From Cricetomys ansorgei (Eukaryota > Chordata > Mammalia > Rodentia > Nesomyidae), in assembly GCA_026225945.1 (NCBI GenBank), contig JAMJFZ010001133.1, positions 14,492,001 to 14,556,000 on the forward strand: a stretch of 64,000 bases of DNA, in the 5' to 3' direction. Every line of letters starts with the position of its first letter. Position 1 is the first letter of the stretch. Of the stretch, positions 47,216-58,845 are shown piece after piece. The translations under genes and the position numbers were made by a program. Under the pieces are notes generated by a model. It was not told the DNA's origin, searched no databases, and saw only the letters and a program-made list of their open reading frames with translations.

Positions 47216-47390
47216 AATCCTCCAGCATCTTTACCAATGTGGATTCATCCCCCCCTCGCCTCTCTGTTTATAATAGGCTATGATAAAATTTGTTTTCAAA
47301 CCTTAAGTGTTTAAAGTGCTAATTATTTTATAACTGATTTAATCTTTTGACACTTTATATCTAAGTAACTTTTAAAATATTCTTTTTAAA

Positions 47391-47554
47391 AAATGTGCAT
47401 TGGTGTTTTGCCTGCATGTGTGAGGGAAGGTGTCAAACCCCTTAGAACTGGAGTTTCAAACAGTTGTAAACTCCATATGGGTGCTGGGAATTGAACCCAG
47501 GTCCTCTGGAAGAGTAATCAGTGCTCTTAACCACTGAGCCATCTCTCCAGCCCC
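47391..47554 (-). repeat. B3 SINE
   Basis: Antisense B3 with gtgcattggtgttttgcctg, ttagaactggagtttcaaac, ggaattgaacccaggtcctc and ttaaccactgagccatctct. One of the best-preserved B3 copies here. Confidence 0.95.
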
Positions 47555-47684
47555 CTATTTTAAAAATCATCTAACACGAATTTATATACCATTTTCCATT
47601 TCCACATATTTTAAAAGTTAAGGGATAAAATTTACTTTAAAATTTCCTTTTAATTAATTAATTAACTAATTAATGAATCAATTT

Positions 47685-47877
47685 GCATGATATTTTACCT
47701 CATACATGTATGTACACCATGTGTGTGCCTGGGACCTGAGGAGAGCAGAAGGTGTTAGATCCCCTTGAATTGTAGCTATGGAGAGTCGTGAGCTGCCATA
47801 TGGGTTTTGGGAACTGAACCTGGCACGTCTGGAAGAGTAGCCATTGCCCTTAACCGAGGAACCATCTCTCCAGCTCT
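47685..47877 (-). repeat. B3 SINE
   Basis: Antisense B3: gatattttacctcatacatg, ggacctgaggagagcagaag, gtcgtgagctgccatatggg, cgaggaaccatctctccagc. A TTAA repeat (about 47650-47675) lies at its tail. Two B3s lie in tandem orientation within 500 bp. Confidence 0.93.
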
Positions 47878-49351
47878 TGCACATTTCATTTTTAAATAAT
47901 CGTGACCATGAATGTGCTGCTGTATTGGATAAACTAGGTGAAATCACTAAAATACTGTGCCAAATTCATGGCTCAACACAGGACTGATGAACACTGGCTC
48001 CTTGAGAGCGAGAGATGCTCTCCTTTCTATGCATAGCATCACTCAGATTGCAGAGTCCCAGTTATAGTTGACTACTGGAGCCCTATAACATCGGATCCTT
48101 GCATCCCACAGCTTGACGAGACCCTTGGCAGCTTGCAGGGTGGTGTATTTCAGAAGGATTATTATATGTGCAGAGGAAACTTCCTATCAGGAGTTGGATT
48201 CCACATATTTTACCTTAAGAAAATGAACTGGAAAGTTCTTCTGGGTATTTTCTGAAATTCTGTCTATATTAATTAGACACCTGACAGGTATTTATTAACC
48301 TTCTGTCCTTCTTTTTCTCGTATTTCCATTTTCTGGCTACAGAAGAGCATGGCTGGTGTGCAGTGACTTAGTTAAGACCTTTGTGGTCCACATTCATGAT
48401 TCAGTGGTTGTAAAACTGCAGACCTATTCCGTGTGTATATTTGGAACTCAGAAAATTGTGGCAATTGCTGAATTGGCACCACTATTTGGAGATGCTGGAA
48501 CCTAAGCTGCATTTTGGTAGAAGAAAGGAGAATAAACAGTGTATATATATGGTTAAGTCATCAGCCAGAGCCTGGCTGGCAATGAGCAGAAGACGTGGGG
48601 AGCCAGACAGAGGAGTGTGCTAACTGGAAGAAAAATTGCTTGTTGAACAGGGTGAGAAAAAAATTCAATTGAAAAGTTTGTGTCTGACCAAACCAAAAGG
48701 TTTGTGTCAACCTAGGTTGACCCTAGGTAGAGAGACTCAGGCTTGATAGGGCAAGTGGAAAAGGAGATGCCGAAGAGAAATGTGCTGGAAGCCATGTGAA
48801 AGAATGGCAGATGGAATAGTGCTCAGAAACCAAGTAGAAAGCACTGTTAACAGCCAGGGTGCCGGGCGTCGTAAGCAGCCATCCATCATGCTTCTCACCG
48901 ACTGTGCCCTTCGATTTCACAATGATTTATTTATTAAACCACCCCCCTCATTACCTAAACCATAGCACTACAATTTCACATACCATCTGTGAGCTTGAAA
49001 TGGTCTTAATTAACTATCACTAATGCACTACAAAGGTGTTGTCCTAAAAATGGCTTATTACGCTTGTCGGTGTGTTCTTTATGTGAGAACCGTGACATTC
49101 GTTGTGAGAGCGGCTGCATTTTGCCATCTCTTCACTGGACTATGTTTCTCACATGAACCATAAGACAAGGAAGATATGTGTAGCTCTCTCATTAAACATC
49201 CTTAGGTTTAATGTTTTGACTAATTGTCAATCGGAGACAAAAATAGTAGTCCTATCAAAAGTAAGTTTTCTGAAGAGGTAGTCTACCTAGAGTTGTAGTA
49301 GAGCAGGAGTCTGTACACCAAAATGCCTGCTGAATGTAAGAGAAATATCAA
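47878..49351. other. unique sequence
   Basis: No gene recognised. The stretch around 48960-49140 has a few CpGs (attacgcttgtcggtg, gagagcggctgc) and little repeat similarity, so it is a candidate for a conserved element. Frames at 48441-48965 show nothing. Confidence 0.45.
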
Positions 49352-49500
49352 GGGGTGGGAGAGACGGCTGAGTAGTTAAGAACACTGTCTAATCTTGCAG
49401 AGAACCCAGGTTCAGTTCTTATCAGCCATATCTGTAGCTGCAGTTCTGGGCCTTTGTGCAGGCAAAACGTCCATATGCATAAAATTAAATAAAAAAAAAA
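49352..49500 (+). repeat. B2/B3 SINE
   Basis: Plus-strand head ggggtgggagagacggctga, gtagttaagaacactgtcta, cccaggttcagttcttatca, then gcaggcaaaacgtccatatg and an A-tail with ATAAAATTAAAT then A10. Confidence 0.88.
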
Positions 49501-50712
49501 TGTGACTGGAACAGATTGCTTAAGGCATTTCTTCCATTCATGGTCTGACTTGGACCAGCGGTGGGATCTTTTGGTTGTGCCACTGCTGATAAACTTACTG
49601 ATTTTGCTAAGCTCGACTTGATGGAGTCCTCCTGTCTTAGTCAGTGGTCTAATTGCTGTTAAGAGACACTGTGACCATGGAAATTCTTACAAAGGAAAGC
49701 ACTTAACTGGGGCTGTCTTACAGTTCAGAGGTTTAGTCCATTACCATGATGGTGAGGAGCAGTGCGGCATGCAGGCAGACATGGTGATGGAATGTAGCTG
49801 AGAGTTCTACATCCTGATCTGTAGGCAGCAGGCAGAGAGAGAGCCACTGTGCCTGGCATGAGGATTTGAAACCCCAAAGTCCACCTGAAGCAACACATTT
49901 CCTTCAAGGACACACCTCCTAATCCCTATCAACTGGCACCACTCTTTGATGACCAAACATTCCAATATTTGAACCTATGGAGCATATCCCTATTCAAACC
50001 ACCATATTCCACTCCCTGGCTGCCACGGGACTGTAGTAATATCATAATGCAAAGGTGTATTCAGTCCAACTTTGAAAGTCCCTATAGTCTATAACAGTCT
50101 CAACACTGTTTTAAAGTCCAAAGCCCTGAGTCTCTAAAGAGACTCATGGCAATCTCTTAACTATAATCCCTGTAAAATAGAAAAGCAGTTACATGCTAAC
50201 CAACGTACAATGGCACAGGATACACATTACTATTCCAAAAGGGAGGAAAGGGAGCATAGTGAGGAAACATGGAACCAATCAAGACCAAACTAGAAGGGTA
50301 AACTACAATTTCTGCATCTCCATGTCTGATGTCAAAGTGCTTTTCAGATGCTCAGCTCTTTTTAGCTTTGTTCACTGCAACCTACTTCTTTCTTTTAGTC
50401 TGATTCGACAACTTTGGCATCTCCAATGTATTGAGGTCTTCAACACAATCCAGGCTTCACTTTCATATCTTCCTGCAATGGCCTCCCCGGGCCTCCATGT
50501 AAGTGACACCCCTGACACACGCCTGGCCTCAGCAGCTTTCCTTAGCCATGCAGGGAGGTTCCACAACCCTTTTCTTCCATTCTTGACTCCAAAGTTAGAA
50601 CCACATGGCCAAAGCTGCCAAGTTCTTCTACTTGCTGGGCCTAGTACATGGCCTTCTTGTTCAAATACACTTTCACCAGCTTACTGTTTTGGATGGTTTT
50701 CTTCACTGCCTA

Positions 50713-50817
50713 TTTGGAACTCTCTCTGCAAGACCAGGCTGATCTTGAACTCAGAGATCTGCCTGCTTCTGCTTCCTGAGTTCTGGGATTAAATATGTGC
50801 TCCACTGTATCCAGCCC
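50713..50817 (-). repeat. partial B1 inside the ORR1 internal region
   Basis: Antisense B1 body and head: ggaactctctctgcaagacc, aggctgatcttgaactcaga, ctgggattaaatatgtgctc, ending ccagccc. The A-tail half of B1 is missing. The paralogous ORR1 internal region at about 35905 lacks it, so it marks a filled site versus an empty site. Confidence 0.88.
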
Positions 50818-51446
50818 TTAGCTTCTGTTTTTAATTTCTTTTCACAAGTTGGAAACTTAGCTGGGTGGAGTCTTGCCCTGAGGTCACAACTTTCTGTATT
50901 CCATTTGCATCAAGCTTTTCTTTAAACTTTTTATTTCCTTGAGCACTGGACTTAGCTCCATTATACTTCCTAGGACCCACTTTCTCTTCAAACTATACAT
51001 TTTATATTTTTCCTTGCTCAACTTGTTCTTTTTCATTATAGGTCTGCATAAAACTGGGCATTAACAACCACATGTAACAGTCAATACTAGGCTGGTTTGA
51101 TATTTTGTCTGCCAAGGGCATCAATCCAAAACTCTCTGACTCAGCCTTGGGCAGACTTTTTGGACAATTGCAAAATGCAGCCACAATTTTTTTTTTTTTG
51201 CCAAAATATCACAAAAATAGTTTCTTGGCTGCCACTTACTAATACTCTTCTCCTCCAGAACCTCTTAAGCCAGGCCATCATAATCAACATTACTCTCAGC
51301 ATCATTGTCTTTCCTGCTCCTACTAATATGGCCCATTAACTCCCACTTAAAATGTTCAATTGTTTTCCTAATCCAAAGTTCCAATGTTCATATTCTGCCA
51401 GGAAGAAACATGTCCAGCATGTTTCCATGTTTCCATCACAGCACTA

Positions 51447-51463
51447 CCCCACTCCTGGTACCG
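51447..51463 (-). promoter_or_regulatory. tRNA-Leu primer-binding site of the ORR1 provirus
   Basis: The plus strand reads CCCCACTCCTGGTACC followed by G, identical over 16 bases to the 3' end of tRNA-Leu (CCCCACTCCTGGTACCA). It begins six bases from the LTR edge at 51469, where a minus-strand provirus places its primer-binding site. tRNA-Leu priming is characteristic of ERVL/MaLR elements. Confidence 0.85.
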
Positions 51464-51697
51464 ACTCCTGTCTTAGTCAATGTCCTATTGTTATGAAGAG
51501 ACATCATGACCATGGAACTCTTATAAAGGAAAACATTTTAATTGAGGCTGTCTTAAAGTTCAGAGGTTTATTCCATTATCATCATGGTGGGAAGCATGGT
51601 ATCATGCAGGCAGACATGGTGATGTAGAGTAGCTGAGAGTTTCTGCATCCAGATCAATAAGCAGCAGGCAGAGAGAGAGAGACATTAGGCCTAGGAC

Positions 51698-52611
51698 TGT
51701 AGAGGAATAGGCTTTTGTGGTCCAGATGGAAAGTAGAAAGAATGTTAGGAATGTTTGTACACACCTTTAATCCCAGTATTCAGAAGGCAGTGGGGGCCCA
51801 CACCTTTAATCCCTAAGGCAGAAACAGAGTATGCAAGCAGACACAGGAAACAGCTCAGAGGGAGTCAGTCAAATCAGAAGTGATTTCTGAGATGAATCAG
51901 AATGAAGGACAGGCAAAGTGACTAATCAGAGAAAGAGTTATCAGAGTGAGTCAGAGTGAGGACACACCCAGCTCTCATGAGATGAAAAACAGGCTCTCAG
52001 TTCAGAGCAGAGTCAGTTACAGCAGAATTGCAGCAGTAAGTTACAGCAGGCAGTATGGCACAAACAGTCAGTTAGTTACAGCAGGCAGTCAGAGAAGCAG
52101 AGGCTGACTGAGGCAATATGGGACAGTCAGAGACACAGAGACACAGATCCAAATTAGCCCCTTCAGAGGCAGCTTGGCAGAAGTCAGCATCAGACGGGAA
52201 GAGTGAGTCAGTTTGAAGTGGAGCAGAGCAGTTCAGTCTGAGACAGTCAGAGAATCAGCCAGGATAAGCTGGAGTCAGAAGAGTTTGGTAAGAAACAGTA
52301 AGCTGGATCAGAAGATCAGTATGAACCAGTCAGCTTGGAGAAGAGTTTGAACCAGAATAGTGAGTAAGTTGAACAAGAAGAATCAGAGTTCAGAAGAAAC
52401 TAGTCAGAGTGGTTCAGTCAGCAGTCTTGAAGGTTGATTAGATTGTAGAGAGATTTAAATATTCTAGATTGTACAGAGACTGAAGCCTCCCAGTTCTAGG
52501 CTTAAGAATAGATTGAATGGAGGCCAAAAAGCTCTAGGGTTCCAGGACCAAGAACCAGTGATTGAATTAGACAAAGAATAAACCACCCTTTGTCCAGAAT
52601 CTACATCTACA
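51698..52611 (+). mobile_element. solo ERV LTR (BGLII-like class II) nested in the ORR1 LTR
   Basis: Begins TGTAGAGGAATAGGC, ends AATCTACATCTACA, so TG...CA with matching tgtag/ctaca ends. A B1-like piece (cacacctttaatcccagtat) sits near the start, the body is rich in gtcag/agtcag motifs, and AATAAA lies at 52577, about 30 bp before the end. These traits fit the BGLII-type rodent ERVK LTRs as I know them. Neighbouring ORR1 sequence resumes at gtatttgaaaccccaaag. No clear 6-bp duplication is seen. It inserted after the ORR1. Confidence 0.75.
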
Positions 52612-52762
52612 TGGTATAAGTATTTGAAACCCCAAAGCTACCCGGAGTGACACACTTCCTTCAAGGCCACACCTCCTAATCCTTGGCTACTAGCACTATT
52701 CCCTGATGATCAAGATTCAAATACTTGAGCCTGTGGGGGACATTCCTATTCAAACCATTGCA

Positions 52763-55652
52763 TTCCCTTTTGTTTGTCAGTTCCCTCTTTTTTGGGGGGT
52801 GAAGAGATGCTTATTCTACATCTCTTGAGGAGAGTCAGACAATATTGCTCAGTCCCCATCCTCATTCCTCATACCCTACCCTTGTACCTACTCCTCTGTT
52901 TACTGTGAACACATCTCAGGTTCTCCTAGGATGTTCTTCACTTTTAAGGCAATTCATACACTGATTGGGGTTTATAATTTTCATTGGCCTGATGGAGCTA
53001 GGCAAATTCATCAGAGCTGTTCATGGTGTCTTTGCTTCAGTTAAGTGCTTCACATCAATACATGAATGTTGATTTGCATTGCTCTTTAAGACATCTTCAC
53101 ACAATGATTTCACACAATGAACACAATGATTCACCATATGATATGAAAAGCCACAGAGGAGATGCAGACACAAGCTTGATTTCGATAAAATGAAAACTAT
53201 TGTTTGTTAGAAGATGTGGTCAGACATTTTCAGGCAAGGGTGGTTTCATGCTCTTTTCTTAAATTGTCATTAAATAATTGGTGAATTAAATCATTACAGG
53301 GTTGTAGTTATTCTATGAAACTACTAGGAATAAAAGCAACTTTCTAGATTATCAGGAGACTTAGTCTTGAACTGATCAGATCTATCTCAAGAGTGTCTAG
53401 AACTCAAGTAATATGTGAACTCCTTAGTTATTTTGGTATTTCCTTATAACATTTCAGCATTTCACCATGAGCTCTGCTGTTAGGCATTGTTTTTCTTGAG
53501 GGAAAGAGTGAACATCTATTAATATTTTAGAAGAAATATTTTATTATCTTATTCATTTTTTTGTAGTTTAATCAGGGAGCCAACCCTCTGGTAATATCTT
53601 TAAAATCAAGTGATCCTGACAAAGGTTATCTTAATATGTGCTAGCCATTGGAATACTTTACTAAAACATTGTAAGTTGCTTTTACTAAAGGCTGCTTTCT
53701 GAGTGGAGGGAGGGGCAGATATGAGGGCATAAGATGCCTTAAGGCATGTGAGTAAAGGGGCAAACAAATGAGAAGGTGTATGAGGGCTTTCTGAAGCAAA
53801 GAGACCCTAAAATTTGGTGCCTGAAGAGAGGTTTGTTTTTCCTTCACATATGCAAACAAGGTGACTGTCTAGAATTTTGAGATTGTATTAGTCACAGGTC
53901 TCTAGGAGAACCAAAACACTGCGTAAGTAATTATAAAGGGTTGCATTAGATTGTCTCACATGATCAGAGGCCGAACTTGATTAACTCAAATTGATTAACC
54001 CAAGAAGCTGAAGCTTCCACAGATTAATGACTAATAGATTTTAAGATGCTTCAGAATTTGTGATTTGTATAAGCAAAGCTTCAGTAAACATCTTTAAACA
54101 AATATTGTGCATGTATTGCATAATTGTTTGAAAAAGACTAAAGGAGGAATTTGGGATCCCTTAAAATATAGTGTGGGCAGAGTCAGACTTAAAAAGTACT
54201 TACTGTGAAGTGTGAGCAGTAACTGTATGTTTTAAGGAATTAATATGTGGAAGCCCTCTCCCCATTAAACTCCAGCACTACCAGAGCCTCACAGATCTTG
54301 TGTTAATCATGACATTGGTAGCTACCTTCTTAGTCTTTCACTTTGGAGTGTGTTGAAGAGTTCTACTCCCCATACTTATCTAATTAGCTGTTACAATTAA
54401 GGAAAGTCAAACTCATTTAAAGGTGTTGCCAAATCCATTTAGGATGTCTCATCTTGTACTTTTTTCAATGAGCTAGTATTGAAGTATAAATTTCCATTGT
54501 GGGATTCAGGTTGGGCTAATTAAATATTCTGTGTCATCTATCAACATGATAGATTGGAATTTCTCCTTCGATCTATTCATGTGGCTTTCTCTCTTAATAT
54601 TACAGCACCCTGGACTATGTCCTACATGGTCGTTATGTGTTATTATTTATTATAATGGGGCTGACTTGAATGTCTCCATGCCTAAAATACTACCTATTAG
54701 CATTTCATTCACAAGCCATATTTGTCTATGACTCTATTTTCCTTTCCTATCTAGTCCCAATTTTAGTATCTGGGTTATTCTCCTCTTAAAATTTTTGTTG
54801 GAAAATGATTTATCATTTCATATTCTTTGAAGCAGTTTAAACCGGACAGGCATAATCTATCCTTTGGAAGGACAGTCCTTTTGAAATATGTCTACTTAAA
54901 AGCATCCTCAGTGTTTTAAACACTGTCTGTGTTTTAAAGACAATTTGGAATTTTCCATTTCCTTTAAAATTGATTTTTGGCAGTTTGCATTTCCATATTG
55001 TCCCATGAGTCTTATCTTGGCCTAGAGGTCTTAATAGGTAACTTTTCTTTGTACCTTTCTAAAACGTCTGAGAGTTTCTGTGTTATCGCCTCTGTCATCT
55101 ATGTGCCACTTAGAAGAGTGTTTTCTGTCTGAGGTGTGGCTGGGCTCTGGTGCTTCGTGTGCCATCTTCCCTCAGCCTCTTGGTGAAATTTGGTTGTAGG
55201 ATGGACCCTCTTGTATTTATTAACACGAACCTGCCTGATTCTACATGTATCAAGGTCTCATTTAATGACCAAAAAATTGTTCACTTCTCTGTTGGAGAAA
55301 TGCTATGTTAATATTGATTAATAGAAAAAAATATGATATAAACTAATTAAATAGTATTTAATACAGTAGAACTTAATGCATAGGACTTAATGAACAGACT
55401 ACCTCTTTGTCCATCTTTTGGAGCAGGTATACACCTTGACTTATAGATCTGCTTAACAGTGGGATACATTCTGAGAAATGTACATTAGGTAATCTCATTG
55501 CATGAACATCATAGAGTGCCCAGAAATTACAGAAGCCTACTTGCTTTAGCCTACAACATGTGGAGGCACTGTGGTAGAGCTACTGCTCCTAGAGTACTGC
55601 ATAGCTCTTACCTTGCTGAATACCATAGACTGTGACATAATGATAAACACTA
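52763..55652. other. mostly unique sequence
   Basis: No gene recognised. A short imperfect repeat (cacacaatga, three times) is at 53100-53130. The text at 53885-54010 (gtattagtcacaggtctcta) looks like the end of an old LTR but I could not place it. Confidence 0.45.
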
Positions 55653-55970
55653 TGTGTGATGATCAGTGTTAATTGTCAACTTTATGGACCTCTGGGCACA
55701 TTTGTGGAGTTATCCTGATTATATTGGTTGAAGAAGGAAGACCTGCCTACTGTGAGGGGCAACATTCCTTAGGTGGATCCTAGACTATGTAAGTAGAGAG
55801 AGCAAGCTGAGTGGCACAGCTACAAACATCCACTGCTCTCTTCTTTTGATTGCAGGTTATGGCTTCCTTACTGTGAGAGACTGAAACCTGGAACTGTCAG
55901 CTAAATGAACTCTCTCTTGAGTTGTTCAGAGTATTTTAGCATGGCAATAGGAAAAGAAACTAAATTAATG
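55653..55970 (+). mobile_element. MaLR LTR (MT type), diverged
   Basis: Plus strand: gatcagtgttaattgtcaac at the left, tgaagaaggaagacctgcct, gagagagcaagctgagtggc, ttgattgcaggttatggctt, ending at agtattttagcatggcaata and ggaaaagaaactaa. The layout matches MTD-like LTRs; the poly(A) signal is decayed. Confidence 0.7.
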
Positions 55971-56566
55971 ATATGATATGACTTTTTTAGCTTCATGATA
56001 ACCTTAAGGGACCACTGTCATTTTTAGTCTGTTGTTGATCAAAACATGGCTCTGGCATGTGACTGTATTTACATCACTTCTGTGTCTCATAGATTAAGCA
56101 CTGCCTGATTTTTCCACCTCTTCCATTTAGGCTGGGAACCAGCCCACTGCTTGGATTGTTCTTTCAGCCCTCAGTGCTCTTCCTACTCAATCTGCTTTCC
56201 TATGACCTGGAATCCTGTCTGTCCCAGCCTGAATCTGTTCCATCCCGTCCCCTTGGTTAGCAAAGATCTCCTATTCACAGAAGTGCTTGATTAGGGAAGC
56301 AAATCAAACCATTTCATGTTATTGATTATATAAAATTCCTTAGGAATTTTAATACTGTAGATTAAAAAGCCTCCAGTCAATGCTAACAAATTCAAACAGC
56401 ATGTGATCAGTGACATTAAGTAAAAGTTGTATTCGTGCTCAGGCCTACCTCTTCTTTTTTTAATTTCTATCATCAAGACTGGTACAGCCTATGAGTTATG
56501 TATTTACATAAATAAACTTAAATATATCTGAATATAGATGTAAACACACATATACACTCACATATG
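55971..56566. other. unique sequence
   Basis: No gene or repeat recognised. Confidence 0.5.
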
Positions 56567-56709
56567 GTTTTTAAGACCAAGTCTCACTCTGTAGTCCAGG
56601 CTAGACTTGAATTCACTCAGTAGCCCAGGTTGGCCTCAAAATCTTGCTACTCCTCCTGCCTCAGCCTTCAGAGTGGTGGGCTAACAGGTATAAACTATCA
56701 TGCTTGGCT
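56567..56709 (-). repeat. old B1-related SINE
   Basis: Antisense ttttaagaccaagtctcact, ctgtagtccaggctagactt, then a second similar motif agtagcccaggttggcctca, and gtggtgggctaacaggtata. The repeated caggct/caggtt motif indicates the internal duplication seen in B1 or a proto-B1 stage. Confidence 0.8.
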
Positions 56710-57809
56710 AGTATTCATATTCTACACTATTAAAAAAGGGTAAATACTATTTCATGACATGTGGAAAATATATGAAAATAGGATTTGTGTTCATGAATAA
56801 AGTTTTCTTGAAATAAAGACACGGATGGAGTTACAGTGAGGTGGCGTTTGGAGGAAGTGGTGGGGATTAGGAGATGGGATTTAAGTGGTTAGAGAAAGTA
56901 GGTCACTGGTCAAGGCCTTGGAAAGACACACCTTGTTCCTAGCCCCTGTCTGGCCTCTGCTTCTTAGATGCTACAAGGTTTCCTTCAATGTATCAGGTAC
57001 TCTCAGCATCATGCTATACCTCACCTCATGCACAAAGCAATGTGTCCAGCTTACCATGGTCTGAATTCTCTGACACCACGGTGCTAAATAGCATTTCCTC
57101 CTTTAAGTTGCATTTCCCTTTCTTTTGGTCACAGCCACCTAAAACTGCCTAACACTCCCCCAAAGTGGCCTCTCCTTACTAAGCCCTGCAACATACATGA
57201 TGCGCTATGTCTTGTGTGTCCTTGGGTGATGCACAGGTTTCATCCTATTGAACTATTTTGGTTAAGTTCATAGAGCGTAAAACTAACATCTTGCTTAAAT
57301 TTAAATTTTCTTATTGATCACATACACAAGTATATATATTTTTTTGGCATGACAAAGTAAACTGCTTTCATGGAATGTAAATTTTAAAAATCATCTCTAA
57401 TTTAATGATGCATACTTTCAATTGCAAAAGGTTTATTTTTTTTTCTCTCAAAATGTTAATGGCTTTGTTCTTCAATCTGCAAGAGAATAGTGTGTACTTG
57501 TACCACTTGTATTAGCACCTGACGTTTCTGGTGCTGATTATGTGACCAGTTAAATTATTATTCAATTTAAGAACATTATTGTTTCATCTCCGTGAAGGCT
57601 TTTAAGTCCTTATTTTTTATTTTGACATTGCTATTCTGAAATCTACTGGGGAAATAGGCTACATGTACATTTGTTTCTTCATGAATCCTACCCTACTTCC
57701 CACCTAAGAGAGCTAACTTTTCCCTATTTTGTCACCCTGCTTTTTGTCTGCAGGCCTTAGTACTAGCTAGTAGCTTTAAGAGTGGTTAAAAAAAAAGAAA
57801 GTATCACAA
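56710..57809. other. unique sequence
   Basis: No gene recognised; the text around 56990-57250 has no repeat signature. Confidence 0.5.
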
Positions 57810-58120
57810 GAGTTTTCTCATTGCTGTGACAAGATGCCTGTCAAGAATCAGCTTAAGAAAGGAGGACTTACATTGGCTTTAGGTTTTAGGGGGAGGGGAT
57901 GGCCATGGGAATACAAGGTGGCTGGACACATTGTGTCTGCAATTGGGAAGCAAAGAGATGGATTCCAGAACGCAGCTCACTTTCTCTTGTTTTGTTCAGC
58001 CCTGGACTCCAACCCATGAGCTGGTGCTGCCCACTCACTCAGAGTGGGTCTTCTCTCCTTAAGTCACTCTGCTTCTAATTAATTTCTGGAAGCAGACAAC
58101 TCAAAGGTAGCTATCATTAA
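57810..58120 (-). mobile_element. MaLR LTR (MTD type), truncated
   Basis: Antisense order: ctcattgctgtgacaagatg, cagcttaagaaaggaggact, cgcagctcactttctcttgt, ttgttcagccctggactcca, acccatgagctggtgctgcc, gagtgggtcttctctcctta. The last part, normally carrying the 'ggtgattctaaatccagtca' segment, is deleted. The 61-codon plus frame at 57834-58019 lies inside. Confidence 0.8.
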
Positions 58121-58426
58121 TGCTGTAGGTGTTTCTTAATCTATTCAAGTGAACACTAAAATTAATTGAATTAAGGATAGAGCACATGTTGCCCAAAGGA
58201 AAAAATGCCGGAAATTTGCCATTTTTTTCAGATGATATGGAGATGATTTTTGTGAGAAGGAAGAGATAGTTTGATAATTAGAGACACTAAAATTTAGGGC
58301 ATGTATTCTATGGTGGAACCTGCTTTTAACAGTTAAATCTGTCAATAAACAGGGGATGTGCCCCTAAAGGCTCTCTTCAGGAATTTAAGATTCTATGACT
58401 GTGTTATGGGGCAGATACCAGCTTTT
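58121..58426. other. unique sequence
   Basis: No gene or repeat recognised between the LTR and the B1. Confidence 0.5.
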
Positions 58427-58598
58427 TGTTGTTGTTTGTTTGTTTGTTTGTTTGTTTGTTGAGACAGAGTTTCTCTGTTGTAACTCTGGCTGTCCTGGAA
58501 CTCACTCTGTAGACCAGGCTGGCCTCGAACTCACAGAGATCTGCCTGCCTCTGCCTCCGAGTGCTGGGATTAAAGGCTTGCACCATCACTGCCCAGCC
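58427..58598 (-). repeat. B1 SINE with target-site duplication
   Basis: Full-length antisense B1 with a (TTTG)n tail, gagacagagtttctctgttg, taactctggctgtcctggaa, agaccaggctggcctcgaac, gctgggattaaaggcttgca, ending gcccagcc. The flanks TACCAGCTTT (58416-58425) and TACCATCTTT (58599-58608) match at nine of ten bases, a good target-site duplication. Low divergence suggests the youngest insertion in the window. The 122-codon minus frame at 58404-58772 is partly SINE. Confidence 0.97.
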
Positions 58599-58845
58599 TA
58601 CCATCTTTATTATGGACAGTTTGGGAATGTACAATGATTTTGAATTCTGCAATAACTCGGAGTCACCTTGGGCATTTGTATTCAGGGTCAGAGGTAACAA
58701 ACATTTTGCAGTAAATGGGAAAGCCTTGACAAAGAAAGAATTGTGCAGAACAAAAAGTCTTAAGTGTCTCACTCAGAGTCACCATACGCAGTGGGCCACC
58801 AGATGCTTTCCTCTGCCTTTGGGATTCTTCTGTCTTAAACCTTCT

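Larger units (their letters stand above)
49633..52762 (-). mobile_element. ORR1 MaLR provirus with both LTRs, interrupted
   Basis: Left LTR (own 3' LTR) at 49633-50004, internal region 50005-51468, right LTR (own 5' LTR) 51469-52762 split by a 914-bp ERV LTR. Both LTRs start tgtcttagtca and end near ctattcaaacca. A purine-rich stretch follows the left LTR (antisense agggagtggaat) where the polypurine tract should be, and a tRNA-Leu primer-binding site adjoins the right LTR. The internal region is about 1.5 kb, non-coding, as in other ERVL-MaLR elements that rely on trans-acting proteins. No clear 5-bp target duplication is visible. The 199-codon plus frame at 50193-50792 is antisense to this non-coding region. 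Confidence 0.93.

Noticed and set aside
50193..50792. 199-codon plus-strand frame, the longest in the window
   Set aside because: It is antisense to the non-coding internal region of the ORR1 MaLR and runs into the B1 segment; no domain.
58404..58772. 122-codon minus frame
   Set aside because: Its second half is B1 SINE with the TTTG tail (Asn/Lys/Gln/Thr repeats).
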